From the NCBI GenBank assembly GCA_934755305.1, contig CAKVLD010000004.1, positions 85,462-149,461 of the forward strand: a DNA stretch of 64,000 bases. Direction: 5' to 3'. Position 1 is the first letter of the stretch. The number at the start of each line of letters is the position of its first letter. The position numbers and the translations under genes were made by a program. This DNA comes from an uncultured Clostridium sp. Its GTDB lineage: Bacteria; Bacillota; Clostridia; Clostridiales; Clostridiaceae. Below, one piece after another: positions 1 to 8,210 of the stretch. The notes under the pieces were generated by a model. It had not been told where the DNA came from, did no database searches, and was given only the letters and a program-made list of their open reading frames with translations.

Positions 1-113
1 GTATAAACTTAGAAAGTATTATTAATTTTATGAAGGAAAATAAAATGAATGGAGTAAATTTTCAAATTCAACTTCATAAAGTTATTTGGAATCCAGATAA
101 ACGAGGAGTTTAA
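1..113 (+). CDS. queE: 7-carboxy-7-deazaguanine synthase, C-terminal end only (partial)
   Basis: An open frame entering from the left edge (codons from base 3) ends in TAA and encodes about 36 residues. Its last part, QLHKVIW followed by a KRGV end, resembles the C-terminus of QueE, the radical-SAM enzyme that makes 7-carboxy-7-deazaguanine in the queuosine/preQ0 pathway. The radical-SAM cysteine motif lies outside the window, so the call rests on the tail alone. No terminator is obvious in the 170 bases that follow. A different radical-SAM protein cannot be fully excluded. Confidence 0.65.
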   Translation, partial: INLESIINFMKENKMNGVNFQIQLHKVIWNPDKRGV

Positions 114-248
114 ATTATACCAATATATAATGTAATGATTATTTAGTATTGTAATTTGCTTTTGAGAAAAATATAATTAATAATGCTATAAAATTTGTTT
201 TTAGTCTATATTAAAAATTTAAATAGATATTATAAATAGAGACAAGAG

Positions 249-289
249 AAAGGAGTAGTTACTAAAAAGTTTTTAGTAACGGGTATGTG
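249..289 (+). promoter_or_regulatory. Distant Shine-Dalgarno separated from its start codon by a perfect hairpin
   Basis: AAAGGAG at 249-255 is the only good ribosome binding site before the gene starting at 287, but lies about 31 nt from the GTG. Bases 258-280 form a perfect palindrome (GTTACTAAAAA, one G, TTTTTAGTAAC). Folding it leaves about 8 nt between Shine-Dalgarno and GTG, or 11 nt to the adjacent ATG at 290. The sequence is seen directly; the looping-out is inferred. Confidence 0.6.
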
Positions 290-958
290 ATGACTAAAGA
301 AGCTAAATATGTACCAGAAATAAAAGGGATTTTAAGGAAGAATGTAGTGGAAGTGCCTTCAATAATAAGAAATTGTAGCGGAATAAAGATATTTGGCAAA
401 AGAATTAAATCGTTATTATTCACAACTGATGTAGCGGTAATAAGAAATACTAATGCAGACGCTATAATAGCAGTGTATCCTTTTACTCCACAACCATTAA
501 TAACTCAAGCCTTAGTAATGGCAGCAGATGTACCAGTATTTTGTGGTGTTGGGGGTAGTATTACTCAAGGAAAGAGAGTTATTAATCTTGCATTGGATGC
601 GGAATTTAAAGGTGCTATGGGAGTAGTTGTGAATGCAGCAACTTCAAATGAAGTAATAGCAGGTGTTAGAGAAACTATAGATATACCAGTTATAGTCACT
701 ATAGCTACTTTAGATGATGATTTTGACTCTAGAATAAAAGCGGGAGCGACTATTTTAAATGTTTCAGGTGGAAAAGATACTGCTAAGATAGTAAGAAAAA
801 TAAGAGGTAATTATCCAGAGTTTCCTATAATAGCAACAGGTGGTCCAACTGATGAAACTATTAAAGAAACTATTGAAGCAGGTGCTAATGCTATAACATA
901 TACACCTATTTGTACAGCTGAAATCATGGGTGAAATCATGGACAAGTACAGAGAATAA
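287..958 (+). CDS. Conserved TIM-barrel protein of unknown function
   Basis: A 223-residue soluble protein with no signal peptide. Alternating short hydrophobic strands and glycine-rich turns (VFCGVGGSITQG, VIVTIATLDDD, ILNVSGGKD, IIATGGPTDETI, a late GANAITYTP) suggest a phosphate-binding (beta/alpha)8 barrel, with the IATGGPT loop a likely phosphate site. Related clostridial proteins are often labelled only 'hydrolase', and no catalytic residues can be assigned. GTG at 287 and ATG at 290 are both possible starts; the unusual hairpin-spaced ribosome binding site applies to either. It seems monocistronic. The fold is fairly likely; the function is unknown. Confidence 0.8.
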   Translation: MMTKEAKYVPEIKGILRKNVVEVPSIIRNCSGIKIFGKRIKSLLFTTDVAVIRNTNADAIIAVYPFTPQPLITQALVMAADVPVFCGVGGSITQGKRVINLALDAEFKGAMGVVVNAATSNEVIAGVRETIDIPVIVTIATLDDDFDSRIKAGATILNVSGGKDTAKIVRKIRGNYPEFPIIATGGPTDETIKETIEAGANAITYTPICTAEIMGEIMDKYRE

Positions 959-1107
959 CAAGTATAGAGAATAAGTTAGGAAGTAATTGAAATTTATTAC
1001 GCAAAATTTTAGTTCTATGTATAAATATTTGTAAAAAAAATTTAAATTGGCTATTAATTATGTTATACTTAGTCTGTATACCTATAAGAAAGGAGAGCAT
1101 AATTAAT

Positions 1108-1329
1108 ATGAAGGAACTTTATATTATTGACAGAATAGAAGGTGACTACATTGTTATAGAATCTCCAAGTGGGGAGATGATGAATGTAGATAAAAATGAA
1201 GTAAAAGGTAACTTTGGAGAAGGGGATTGTTTAATCTTAGATAATAACTACTTTATAATAGATAAAGAATCTACTGAAAAAAGAAAAAAAGAGGTAGAAA
1301 ATTTTATGAAAGGTATGTGGGATAGGTGA
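1108..1329 (+). CDS. DUF3006 domain protein
   Basis: A 73-residue acidic protein starting at the ATG preceded by AAAGGAGAG with normal spacing; a longer frame from 1060 has no ribosome binding site. The sequence (YIIDRIEGDYIVIE, MMNVDKNEV, GEGDCLI) has the compact beta pattern of DUF3006, a family of small proteins of unknown role in Firmicutes. Its TGA overlaps the ATG of the signal peptidase gene by one base, which suggests translational coupling. It may be a partner or regulator of the peptidase, but that is inference from position only. Confidence 0.8.
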   Translation: MKELYIIDRIEGDYIVIESPSGEMMNVDKNEVKGNFGEGDCLILDNNYFIIDKESTEKRKKEVENFMKGMWDR

Positions 1330-1991
1330 TGAATGAAGATAAGGGAGATATCATAGAAGAAAAAATAGGAGATGTTAATAATGTAACTTCAGAAGAAGTT
1401 ATAGCAGATGTTTCTGTAGAGAATGAGGAAGCTACAGAAGTAAAAGGGGAAGAACAAAAGAAATCTTGGAAGAATAATTTCTTTTTTGAATGGATAGTAC
1501 CATTAGCAGCAGCAGTTGTTATTGCGTTGCTTATAAAACACTTTTTAATTTTTAAAGTATATATTCCTTCAGGCTCTATGATTCCTACTTTAAATGTAGG
1601 AGATCATTTATTTGTTACTAGAGTTTATAATTTAGATAACATAAAAAGGGGAGATATATTAGTATTTGATTCAAAAGAGTTAAACGATGTGCTAATAAAA
1701 AGAGTTATAGGTTTACCAGGAGATAAAGTTGTCATTAAGGATGGAAAAGTATCTGTTAATGGTGAAGAACTTGATGAAAGTTATGTGGTAAATCATGAAT
1801 CTGAAGAAGAAGCTAGTAGATATGATGGTGAATATGATGTTCCGGAAGGAAAGTATTTTTTCTTAGGTGATAATAGACCAGTATCATATGATGCTAGAAA
1901 GTGGAGAAATCCGTATATTGATGGAGAAGATATTAAGGCTAAAGCTCAAATAAAAGTATATCCATTTAGTGATTTTGGTAGTATTAAATAA
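1329..1991 (+). CDS. lepB: Signal peptidase I
   Basis: Membrane-bound serine protease that removes signal peptides from exported proteins. Numbering from a GTG three bases upstream, an acidic cytoplasmic tail (about residues 1-50) precedes one hydrophobic anchor (about 56-78). PSGSM then carries nucleophile Ser84, LIKRVIGLPGD carries general base Lys125, and GDNRPVSYDAR near 180-190 is the last conserved box. In that box the usual DSR serine is alanine. About 220 residues is normal for Gram-positive type I enzymes. The start overlaps the DUF3006 gene, so the two are probably one operon. The 3' end shares an 18-bp direct repeat with the downstream spacer (remnant at 2044). Confidence 0.95.
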   Translation: MNEDKGDIIEEKIGDVNNVTSEEVIADVSVENEEATEVKGEEQKKSWKNNFFFEWIVPLAAAVVIALLIKHFLIFKVYIPSGSMIPTLNVGDHLFVTRVYNLDNIKRGDILVFDSKELNDVLIKRVIGLPGDKVVIKDGKVSVNGEELDESYVVNHESEEEASRYDGEYDVPEGKYFFLGDNRPVSYDARKWRNPYIDGEDIKAKAQIKVYPFSDFGSIK

Positions 1992-2043
1992 CAGTTTTTT
2001 TAAAGTTGAAAAGGGAAATATATAAATAGAAGAGTAATTTTCT

Positions 2044-2094
2044 ATAAAAGTATATCCATTTGATAATGTAATTAAATTGAGGGTAGTTTTATAA
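2044..2094 (+). pseudogene. Remnant of a second signal peptidase 3' end
   Basis: ATAAAAGTATATCCATTT at 2044-2061 is identical to 1950-1967 inside the signal peptidase gene. In the same reading phase it encodes IKVYPFDNVIKL and then runs to TAA, echoing the C-terminal IKVYPFSDFGSIK of the intact enzyme. The simplest reading is a scar from a tandem lepB copy lost by deletion. It has no start or ribosome binding site of its own. The homology is short, so chance duplication of only the tail is possible. Confidence 0.4.
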
Positions 2095-2119
2095 ACTAAG
2101 GAAAGAGGTGGATGTATTT

Positions 2120-4099
2120 ATGAATAAAGAACCTAAAAAGAATCAAAAGAAGAACAAAAGGTCTTTAATATTATACGTTGTAATGATAGTTCTAATAGTA
2201 GCAGGAGCAACATATTCAAGAGATATTTATATGAATAAAGAAATAACATATAATGAATTTCTTCAATTAATAGAAAAAGATGAAGTTTCTAAGATTGTTA
2301 TTTCTAGTGATAACTTAATTGTTACACCAAAAGGTGGTACTGAATATTCAGGAAAAACTTTATATACACCAAATCTTAATGATCAAACTTTAATTCAAAG
2401 GTTAGTGGATGAGGGAAATATAGAGTTTATAGGAAGAAATCCTAAAGAATCTGTATGGATGAATTTATTTTTAACAATAGCTGGGCCAGTAATATTAATA
2501 TTACTTATGTATAAGTTATTATTTGGTAAAGTTGCTGGAAAAATGGGCGGCGGTATGAGCAATATCGGTAAAAATAACGCTAAGGTTTATGTTGAAAATG
2601 AAATAAAGGTTACATTTAATGATGTAGCAGGACAAGAAGAAGCTAAAGAATCATTAGAAGAAGTTATAAGCTTTTTAAATAATCCAGCTAAATATACAGA
2701 AATAGGTGCAAAATTACCTAAAGGTGTTCTTTTAGTAGGTCCTCCAGGTACAGGTAAAACACTTATAGCAAAAGCAGTTGCAGGAGAAGCAAAAGTTCCA
2801 TTCTTCTCATTATCAGGTTCAAGCTTTGTAGAAATGTTTGTTGGTGTTGGTGCATCAAGGGTTAGAGAATTATTTAAGGATGCAGTGCAAAAGGCACCTT
2901 GTATAATATTTATTGATGAAATTGATGCCATTGGTAAGAGTAGAGATAATCAAATGCAAAGTAATGATGAAAGAGAACAAACTTTAAATCAATTACTTTC
3001 AGAAATGGATGGATTTGATTCATCAAAAGGTATAGTTATACTAGCAGCAACTAATAGACCAGAAATATTAGATAAAGCTTTACTTAGACCAGGTAGATTT
3101 GATAGAAGAGTAATTGTTGATAAACCAGACTTAAAAGGAAGAGAAGCTATTTTAAAGGTACATGCAAAAGATGTTTGTTTAGATGCTGATGTTGATTTAA
3201 AAGAAATAGCTAAAGGAACTCCAGGAGCAGTAGGAGCAGACTTAGCGAATATAATTAATGAAGGTGCTTTAAGAGCTGTTAAACATGATAGAAAGCAAGT
3301 ACTTCAAGAAGACTTAAGAGATGCTGTAGAAGTTATTATTGCAGGTAAAGAAAAGAAAGATAGAATACTTTCTGAAAAGGAAAAGAAAATAGTATCATTC
3401 CACGAAGTTGGGCATGCTTTAGTAGCAGCTTTATTAAAAGGTTCAGATCCAGTACATAAGATTACTATAGTTCCAAGAACTATGGGAGCGCTTGGATACA
3501 CTATGCAACTTCCAGAAGAAGAAAAGTATCTAAATTCAAAAGATGATCTTATGAATGAAGTAACTGTGCTTCTTGGAGGTAGATCAGCAGAGGAAGAAGT
3601 ATTTGGAGAAGTAACTACTGGAGCTTCTAATGATATTGAAAGAGCTACACAAATTGCTAGAAGTATGGTAACTATATATGGTATGACTGATAAATTTGAT
3701 ATGGTTGCTTTAGAATCTATACAAAATAGATACTTAGATGGAAGAGCAGTTAGACATTGTAGTGAAGAAACTTCAACTTTAATTGATGAAGAAATTTTAA
3801 GAATAGTAAGAGAAGCTCATGAAAAGGCTAGAACTATTCTTAGAGAGAATAGAGACTTATTAGATAAGGTTGCAGAAGTTCTTCTTGAAAAAGAAACTAT
3901 CTTTGGTAATGAGTTTATGGAAATAGTATATGAAAAGTATCCAGAACTTAAAAAGGAAGAAAAGAAAGAAGAAGAGGTTGCATCTACTGTTGAAGAAAAT
4001 GTTGAAACTACAGATTTAGAAGAAGTTGTAGAAGTAAGTGAAGAAAATATAGTAGTTGATGAAGATAAAGATAATAACATTAATCTAAGTAAAGAATAG
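2120..4099 (+). CDS. ftsH: ATP-dependent zinc metalloprotease FtsH
   Basis: Membrane AAA+ protease that extracts and degrades misfolded or regulatory membrane proteins. ATG at 2120 is chosen because AGAGGTGG lies about 8 nt upstream; the in-frame GTG at 2108 sits on the ribosome binding site. Two membrane segments (about residues 15-32 and 110-132) flank the extracytoplasmic domain. Walker A GPPGTGKT lies near 207, Walker B FIDEIDAIG near 265, the second region of homology includes RPGRFDRR, and the zinc site HEVGH begins at residue 428 (HEAGH is commoner). The tail is strongly acidic. Length is normal. A hairpin terminator follows. Confidence 0.97.
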   Translation: MNKEPKKNQKKNKRSLILYVVMIVLIVAGATYSRDIYMNKEITYNEFLQLIEKDEVSKIVISSDNLIVTPKGGTEYSGKTLYTPNLNDQTLIQRLVDEGNIEFIGRNPKESVWMNLFLTIAGPVILILLMYKLLFGKVAGKMGGGMSNIGKNNAKVYVENEIKVTFNDVAGQEEAKESLEEVISFLNNPAKYTEIGAKLPKGVLLVGPPGTGKTLIAKAVAGEAKVPFFSLSGSSFVEMFVGVGASRVRELFKDAVQKAPCIIFIDEIDAIGKSRDNQMQSNDEREQTLNQLLSEMDGFDSSKGIVILAATNRPEILDKALLRPGRFDRRVIVDKPDLKGREAILKVHAKDVCLDADVDLKEIAKGTPGAVGADLANIINEGALRAVKHDRKQVLQEDLRDAVEVIIAGKEKKDRILSEKEKKIVSFHEVGHALVAALLKGSDPVHKITIVPRTMGALGYTMQLPEEEKYLNSKDDLMNEVTVLLGGRSAEEEVFGEVTTGASNDIERATQIARSMVTIYGMTDKFDMVALESIQNRYLDGRAVRHCSEETSTLIDEEILRIVREAHEKARTILRENRDLLDKVAEVLLEKETIFGNEFMEIVYEKYPELKKEEKKEEEVASTVEENVETTDLEEVVEVSEENIVVDEDKDNNINLSKE

Positions 4100-4162
4100 A
4101 GTTATTATTAAAATTTGAATAATGTTAGTTATAAAGGTTATCCTTTATAATAAGATAGAACA

Positions 4163-4214
4163 TCTGCGGATTTTCTTTGAAAACTATCAAAGAAACTTCG
4201 CAGAAGTTTTTTCT
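4163..4214 (+). terminator. Rho-independent terminator after ftsH
   Basis: CTGCG pairs with CGCAG, and TCTTTGA with TCAAAGA around a short A-rich loop; the stem is followed by GTTTTTTC. It ends the ftsH transcript before the helicase gene. Confidence 0.8.
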
Positions 4215-4246
4215 ATAAAAATGTTTATAAAATATGAGGTGTTACA

Positions 4247-6340
4247 TTGAATAAAGATATTGAATTTGTAATAGAAGAAAATAAGCTTAATGATACTATG
4301 AATATTATAAATACTGAAACTCTTAATTATATTGCAAAGAGAAAGTATATTACTGAATACATAGTTGAATACAGAAAAAAGTATTTAGAAGAATATAGAG
4401 ATGATGAAGATAAAGTTGTAGATTATTTTGATCATGAAAAGTACGTTAAAGAAGAGGCTTATAGAATAATTGATAAAAGATTAAAAGAGCTTACTACTCT
4501 TAAGGAATCACCTTACTTTGGAAAAATTACTTTTACAGAAGAAAATGAAGGTGCCGAGGATTTATATATAGGTAGATTTGGATTAACTCCTGAATCAACA
4601 TATGAACCAGTTATAGTAGACTGGAGAGCTCCTGTATCATCATTATTTTATAAAGGAACTTTAGGAGATAGCAGTTATGTATCACCAGAAGGAGAAATAA
4701 AGGCAAACCTTTTAGGGAGAAGACAGCTTATAGTAAAAAAAGGGGAATTAAAAGGATTATTTGATTCAGCAGTAGATGTTAAAGATGAAATATTACAAAT
4801 GGTATTAACATCAAATTCAGGAGAAAAGCTTAAAGATATAGTTATGACTATCCAAGAAGAGCAAGACACTATTATAAGAGCACCAAAAAATAAAGTCGTA
4901 GTAGTTAATGGTGTTGCAGGTTCAGGAAAAACAACTATAGCATTACATAGAATATCGTATTTACTTTATAATAATAGAAAACAACTTGCAGATAAAGTAT
5001 TAATATTAGGGCCAAATGATATATTTATGGATTATATATCACAAGTACTTCCTGCTTTAGGTGAAGAAGGTGGAATAGTTCAAACTACATTCCAAAATTT
5101 TGCGATAGATGAGATAGGTGTTAAGGAAAGAGTTAAAGGATTTTCTGAATATATAGAAGAAGCTATGACAGGTAATGAAAAAGCTTTAGAAGAGTATAGA
5201 TATAAAAGTTCAAGAAAGTTCACAGAGCTTTTAGATAATACTATTGAAGATATGAATAAGAATTACTTCAAAGTACAACCTGTTACATTCTTTGGAGAAG
5301 AAATAGTTTCAAAGGAAGAAATAGTTGAATTATTCACTAAGTATTATGGATATATGCATTTATTTAGAAGAAGTGAAAAGATAAAGAGAATTCTTATTTC
5401 TAAAATTAAGGATAAGAGAGATGAGTTAGTTAGAGAACTTAATGCTGAAGTTAAAGAAAAAATAGCTAATCTTTCAGAAGAAGAATTTGAAATAGAAAAG
5501 AATAATTTAGATTTCCAAAGAAGAATAAGAATAAGAGAAATAGTAAGAGGAGTTATGGATTCAAGAGCAGAATTAGAATCTTGGATAAATCATGAAAATC
5601 CTATTGCTTTATATAAAAGAATTACAGATACTGAAGAACTTGGTTACATGGATCTTGCAGGAATTCTTTATTTAATGGTTAAGCTTCAAGGAAAGAAATA
5701 CAAGAGAGAAATTAAACATGTAGTTATAGATGAAGCTCAAGATTATAATCTGACACAATTCAAGCTTATTAAAGAGTTAACAGGTTGTAAGAGTTACACA
5801 ATAGTTGGAGATAGTAATCAAAGACTTATAAAAACAGATGAAGAGCCAGCTATGTTGCATTTAGATGAGTTATTTGGTTCAACGGTAGAAAAATATTCAT
5901 TAAATAAAAGTTACAGATCAACTCAACAAATAATGGAATATGCAAGTAAGTTTTTAGATGAAAAAACAATAATTCCATTAGTTAGAAATGGAGAACCTGT
6001 TTTAGAAGAAGAAGCTAATTCTATAGAAGATACAGTAGCAACCTTAGTTTCAATAATAGAAGACTATGAAGAAGATGGTCTTGAAAATATAGCTATAATA
6101 ACTAAGGATAAAGAAAAGTTAAAAGAAATATCTAATTTAATAAAATCAAAAGTTAAGGTATTAACATTTGATAGAGAAGATATGATATATAATGGTGGTA
6201 AAGTATTACTTCCAGCATATTATGCAAAAGGGTTAGAATTTGATGGAGTTATATTATTAGATGACTTCGACAATACACCAGACCTAGTAAAATACATCAT
6301 GTGCACAAGAGCACTTCATAGATTAGCTGTGATTAAATAG
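4247..6340 (+). CDS. HelD-like UvrD/PcrA-type helicase
   Basis: A 697-residue superfamily 1 helicase-like ATPase. It has a long charged N-terminal region with DWRAPVSSLFY near 125, Walker A GVAGSGKTT near residue 220, Walker B VIDEAQDYN near 492, GDSNQRL near 520 and a late AKGLEFDGVIL motif. The N-terminal arm plus DWRAPVS is typical of HelD, which binds RNA polymerase and recycles stalled complexes using ATP. Start is TTG, with GAGGTG about 6 nt upstream; no better in-frame ATG precedes it. The stop codon is followed after three bases by a repeat element. Family assignment is firm; the RNA polymerase role is inferred from HelD homology. Confidence 0.88.
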   Translation: MNKDIEFVIEENKLNDTMNIINTETLNYIAKRKYITEYIVEYRKKYLEEYRDDEDKVVDYFDHEKYVKEEAYRIIDKRLKELTTLKESPYFGKITFTEENEGAEDLYIGRFGLTPESTYEPVIVDWRAPVSSLFYKGTLGDSSYVSPEGEIKANLLGRRQLIVKKGELKGLFDSAVDVKDEILQMVLTSNSGEKLKDIVMTIQEEQDTIIRAPKNKVVVVNGVAGSGKTTIALHRISYLLYNNRKQLADKVLILGPNDIFMDYISQVLPALGEEGGIVQTTFQNFAIDEIGVKERVKGFSEYIEEAMTGNEKALEEYRYKSSRKFTELLDNTIEDMNKNYFKVQPVTFFGEEIVSKEEIVELFTKYYGYMHLFRRSEKIKRILISKIKDKRDELVRELNAEVKEKIANLSEEEFEIEKNNLDFQRRIRIREIVRGVMDSRAELESWINHENPIALYKRITDTEELGYMDLAGILYLMVKLQGKKYKREIKHVVIDEAQDYNLTQFKLIKELTGCKSYTIVGDSNQRLIKTDEEPAMLHLDELFGSTVEKYSLNKSYRSTQQIMEYASKFLDEKTIIPLVRNGEPVLEEEANSIEDTVATLVSIIEDYEEDGLENIAIITKDKEKLKEISNLIKSKVKVLTFDREDMIYNGGKVLLPAYYAKGLEFDGVILLDDFDNTPDLVKYIMCTRALHRLAVIK

Positions 6341-6343
6341 TGG

Positions 6344-6588
6344 TTTAGATGTTATGGTAACAGAAAAATCTTCATAGTATTGCTTCCGGGGCATACTAGT
6401 TGAATTTCACTAAGAATTTCTATCTCCATGAAAATTTAATAGGACGGAATGGAAAAACTCGCACAAGGCTCAAACAGTTTCCATTCTAGTCGCCCTATCA
6501 AATTTTCCTGAAGATGAAATTCTAAAGTTCATTCAAATGATGCCCTCCACCAATACTATGAAGATTTTTCTATGTACACAACACTAAA
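6344..6588 (+). repeat. Palindromic 3'-UTR element, full-length copy A1
   Basis: A 245-bp element in the orientation of the helicase gene, starting three bases after its TAG. Left end TTTAGATGTTATGGTAAC (6344-6361); outer arms 6362-6382 and 6551-6571 are perfectly complementary over 21 bp; apical stem GAATGGAAA/TTTCCATTC (6447-6455/6478-6486) encloses the conserved loop CTCGCACAAGGCTCAAACA; right end ATGTACACAACACTAAA (6572-6588). It makes up half of the 512-bp space between two convergent genes. Confidence 0.85.
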
Positions 6589-6614
6589 CTACTATTAAAA
6601 CTTATATATGTTAA

Positions 6615-6857
6615 TTTAGTGTTATGTACATAAAAAATAATAATGATATTTAGCGAAACGCAGCATTTGAGTAAAGGGTTTAGTATTTCATCTTTTAGGG
6701 AAATAGTTGGACGCGTTTAAATCTGTTTGTCTGAACGCAGTGAGTTTCAGATTTTCGTCCAACTATTTTTCTAAAAGATAGAAATACTCCCTGTAACTCA
6801 ACTTTGCCTAAGTGGAGCTAAATATCATTATTATTTTTAGTTACCATAACATCTAAA
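6615..6857 (-). repeat. Palindromic 3'-UTR element, full-length copy A2 (inverted)
   Basis: The minus-strand counterpart of A1, about 243 bp. Its left end (GTTACCATAACATCTAAA on the plus strand, 6840-6857) is an exact inverted copy of the A1 left end and contains the TAG stop of the minus-strand ATPase gene. Outer arms 6633-6654 and 6817-6838 match perfectly over 22 bp but are unrelated in sequence to the A1 arms. The loop is a degenerate form of the family loop. A 26-bp spacer, 6589-6614, separates A1 and A2. Confidence 0.82.
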
Positions 6858-7941
6858 CATATCCTTCAATCTTTTTAAGAATTTCGTCATATAAGGAGTC
6901 CACAATTGAGAAGTCCATGGCTTTTATATAGAAACTTTCTAGTTCATCGTGCATTGCTTTGGAGTTTTTTATGCATGATAAAGCTTTATTAGTTAATTCA
7001 TTAAATTCTTTTTTGTCATATAATATTTCATCAATTTTGGATGTTAATGTAGCTTTGTAACATACATCTACCATGTCATAAATTTTAGTCTTGTTATTAT
7101 AAGTTATATCACTGATTTCATTAGTAGTGAATATAGCATAAGATAATTCAGGAATTATAATGTTTTCTATTCTTTCTGGAATAAAAGGATCATGAAGATA
7201 TTCTACAAAGTAACCATTTCTTTGTGCTTCTAATCCAAGTGATCTAAGTATTTCTGTTTTACGTAATCCAGGTCCACCTTTTAAAACTATAAGATTATCT
7301 ACATCAGAAGAAAGATCTAAGTTAAAGCTAACTATTCCATTTGGAGTAAATGCTGTTGAGAACAAGTGTCTATCATTACCATAACCTTCTTTAGAAGAGG
7401 AAATAATAGTAGCTTTTAATTCATTTATAAGAGTATTTACCTTAATTGAATTAATACTTTCAGAGTTTAATGCACTCCAATCTTCGTGAACACCCTTAGC
7501 AGCACCTAAGAAACGATAAGCTCTTTTGAAACTTTTTCCTATTTCTTTATTGATTTTAATAACTTCCTTCTTATTTGTAGCAAGGAATTTATAGTCTAAA
7601 GCTACACCTACATTTAATATTTCATCTACAGCACCAGGGTTTATTGGGTCTACAATATGAGGAGAAGTACCATCTAATAAAGCAACATTTAAGTTTTTAA
7701 TTACAACTCCGTCTAAGGAATTATTATCTGAAGAACAATGATGATATTCTATTGGATATCCAAGATTACTAAAATGTTTACCTATTTTTTTCATAAATGA
7801 AGATTTACCAGTACCAGGACCTCCTTTTATACATATAATTCTATTTGCATCTTCTTGAGAAAGTATATACCTATAAAAAGAGTAGAAACCTTTAGAGGTG
7901 TTTCCTCCAGGAAATAAATGACGTTCCTTTGCTATTTTCAC
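6853..7941 (-). CDS. PRK06851-like protein with two P-loop ATPase domains
   Basis: A 362-residue soluble protein made of two related halves. The first has Walker A GGPGTGKS at residues 40-47. The second has GGPGLRKT at 222-229, where arginine replaces the usual glycine before lysine, so the second site may not hydrolyse ATP. The layout (HLFPGGNTSKGFYSFY opening; RHLFSTAFTPNG opening the second half) fits the PRK06851 family, known from Firmicutes but without an established role. Start is GTG with AGGAGT upstream. The stop codon lies inside the end of repeat copy A2. The nucleotide-binding fold is sure; the substrate is unknown. Confidence 0.85.
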   Translation of the reverse strand: MKIAKERHLFPGGNTSKGFYSFYRYILSQEDANRIICIKGGPGTGKSSFMKKIGKHFSNLGYPIEYHHCSSDNNSLDGVVIKNLNVALLDGTSPHIVDPINPGAVDEILNVGVALDYKFLATNKKEVIKINKEIGKSFKRAYRFLGAAKGVHEDWSALNSESINSIKVNTLINELKATIISSSKEGYGNDRHLFSTAFTPNGIVSFNLDLSSDVDNLIVLKGGPGLRKTEILRSLGLEAQRNGYFVEYLHDPFIPERIENIIIPELSYAIFTTNEISDITYNNKTKIYDMVDVCYKATLTSKIDEILYDKKEFNELTNKALSCIKNSKAMHDELESFYIKAMDFSIVDSLYDEILKKIEGYV

Positions 7942-8140
7942 TTTTATACTCCTATTTTAATCTTTATTTCTAAACTGATAATAGTATATGAAGATATAAT
8001 GAAATATGTGATAAATTAATAAATATACATATGAAATGCATAAAAATTAGGTAGACATTTATAATAGACTTAATAATACAAAGAAAAACATCATAAATAT
8101 AATGTTTAATAAGGAAAATTCAAAAATGTTAAAAAAAGTA

Positions 8141-8170
8141 TTGCATAAATATTAAGAAAGGATGTATAAT
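8141..8170 (+). promoter_or_regulatory. Sigma-A-type promoter of the amino-acid ABC transporter
   Basis: TTGCAT at 8141-8146 and TATAAT at 8165-8170 are separated by 18 bases and lie about 40 bases before the substrate-binding protein gene. The rest of the divergent spacer (7942-8140) is AT-rich and shows no riboswitch or T-box pattern that I recognise. Confidence 0.6.
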
Positions 8171-8210
8171 TATGCTAAGGCAATAACTACCATAAATAGG
8201 GGGAATAAAG

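Noticed and set aside
2587..2931. Minus-strand open frame of 114 codons inside ftsH
   Set aside because: It is the complement of the AAA domain, has no ribosome binding site, and ftsH is intact over the same bases.
6341..6857. A composite insertion sequence with 18-bp terminal inverted repeats
   Set aside because: No transposase is encoded, and each half is a separate copy of the 245-bp element found singly elsewhere.
7942..8210. Riboswitch or T-box before the amino-acid transporter
   Set aside because: The promoter lies only about 40 bases from the start codon, leaving no room for a structured leader.
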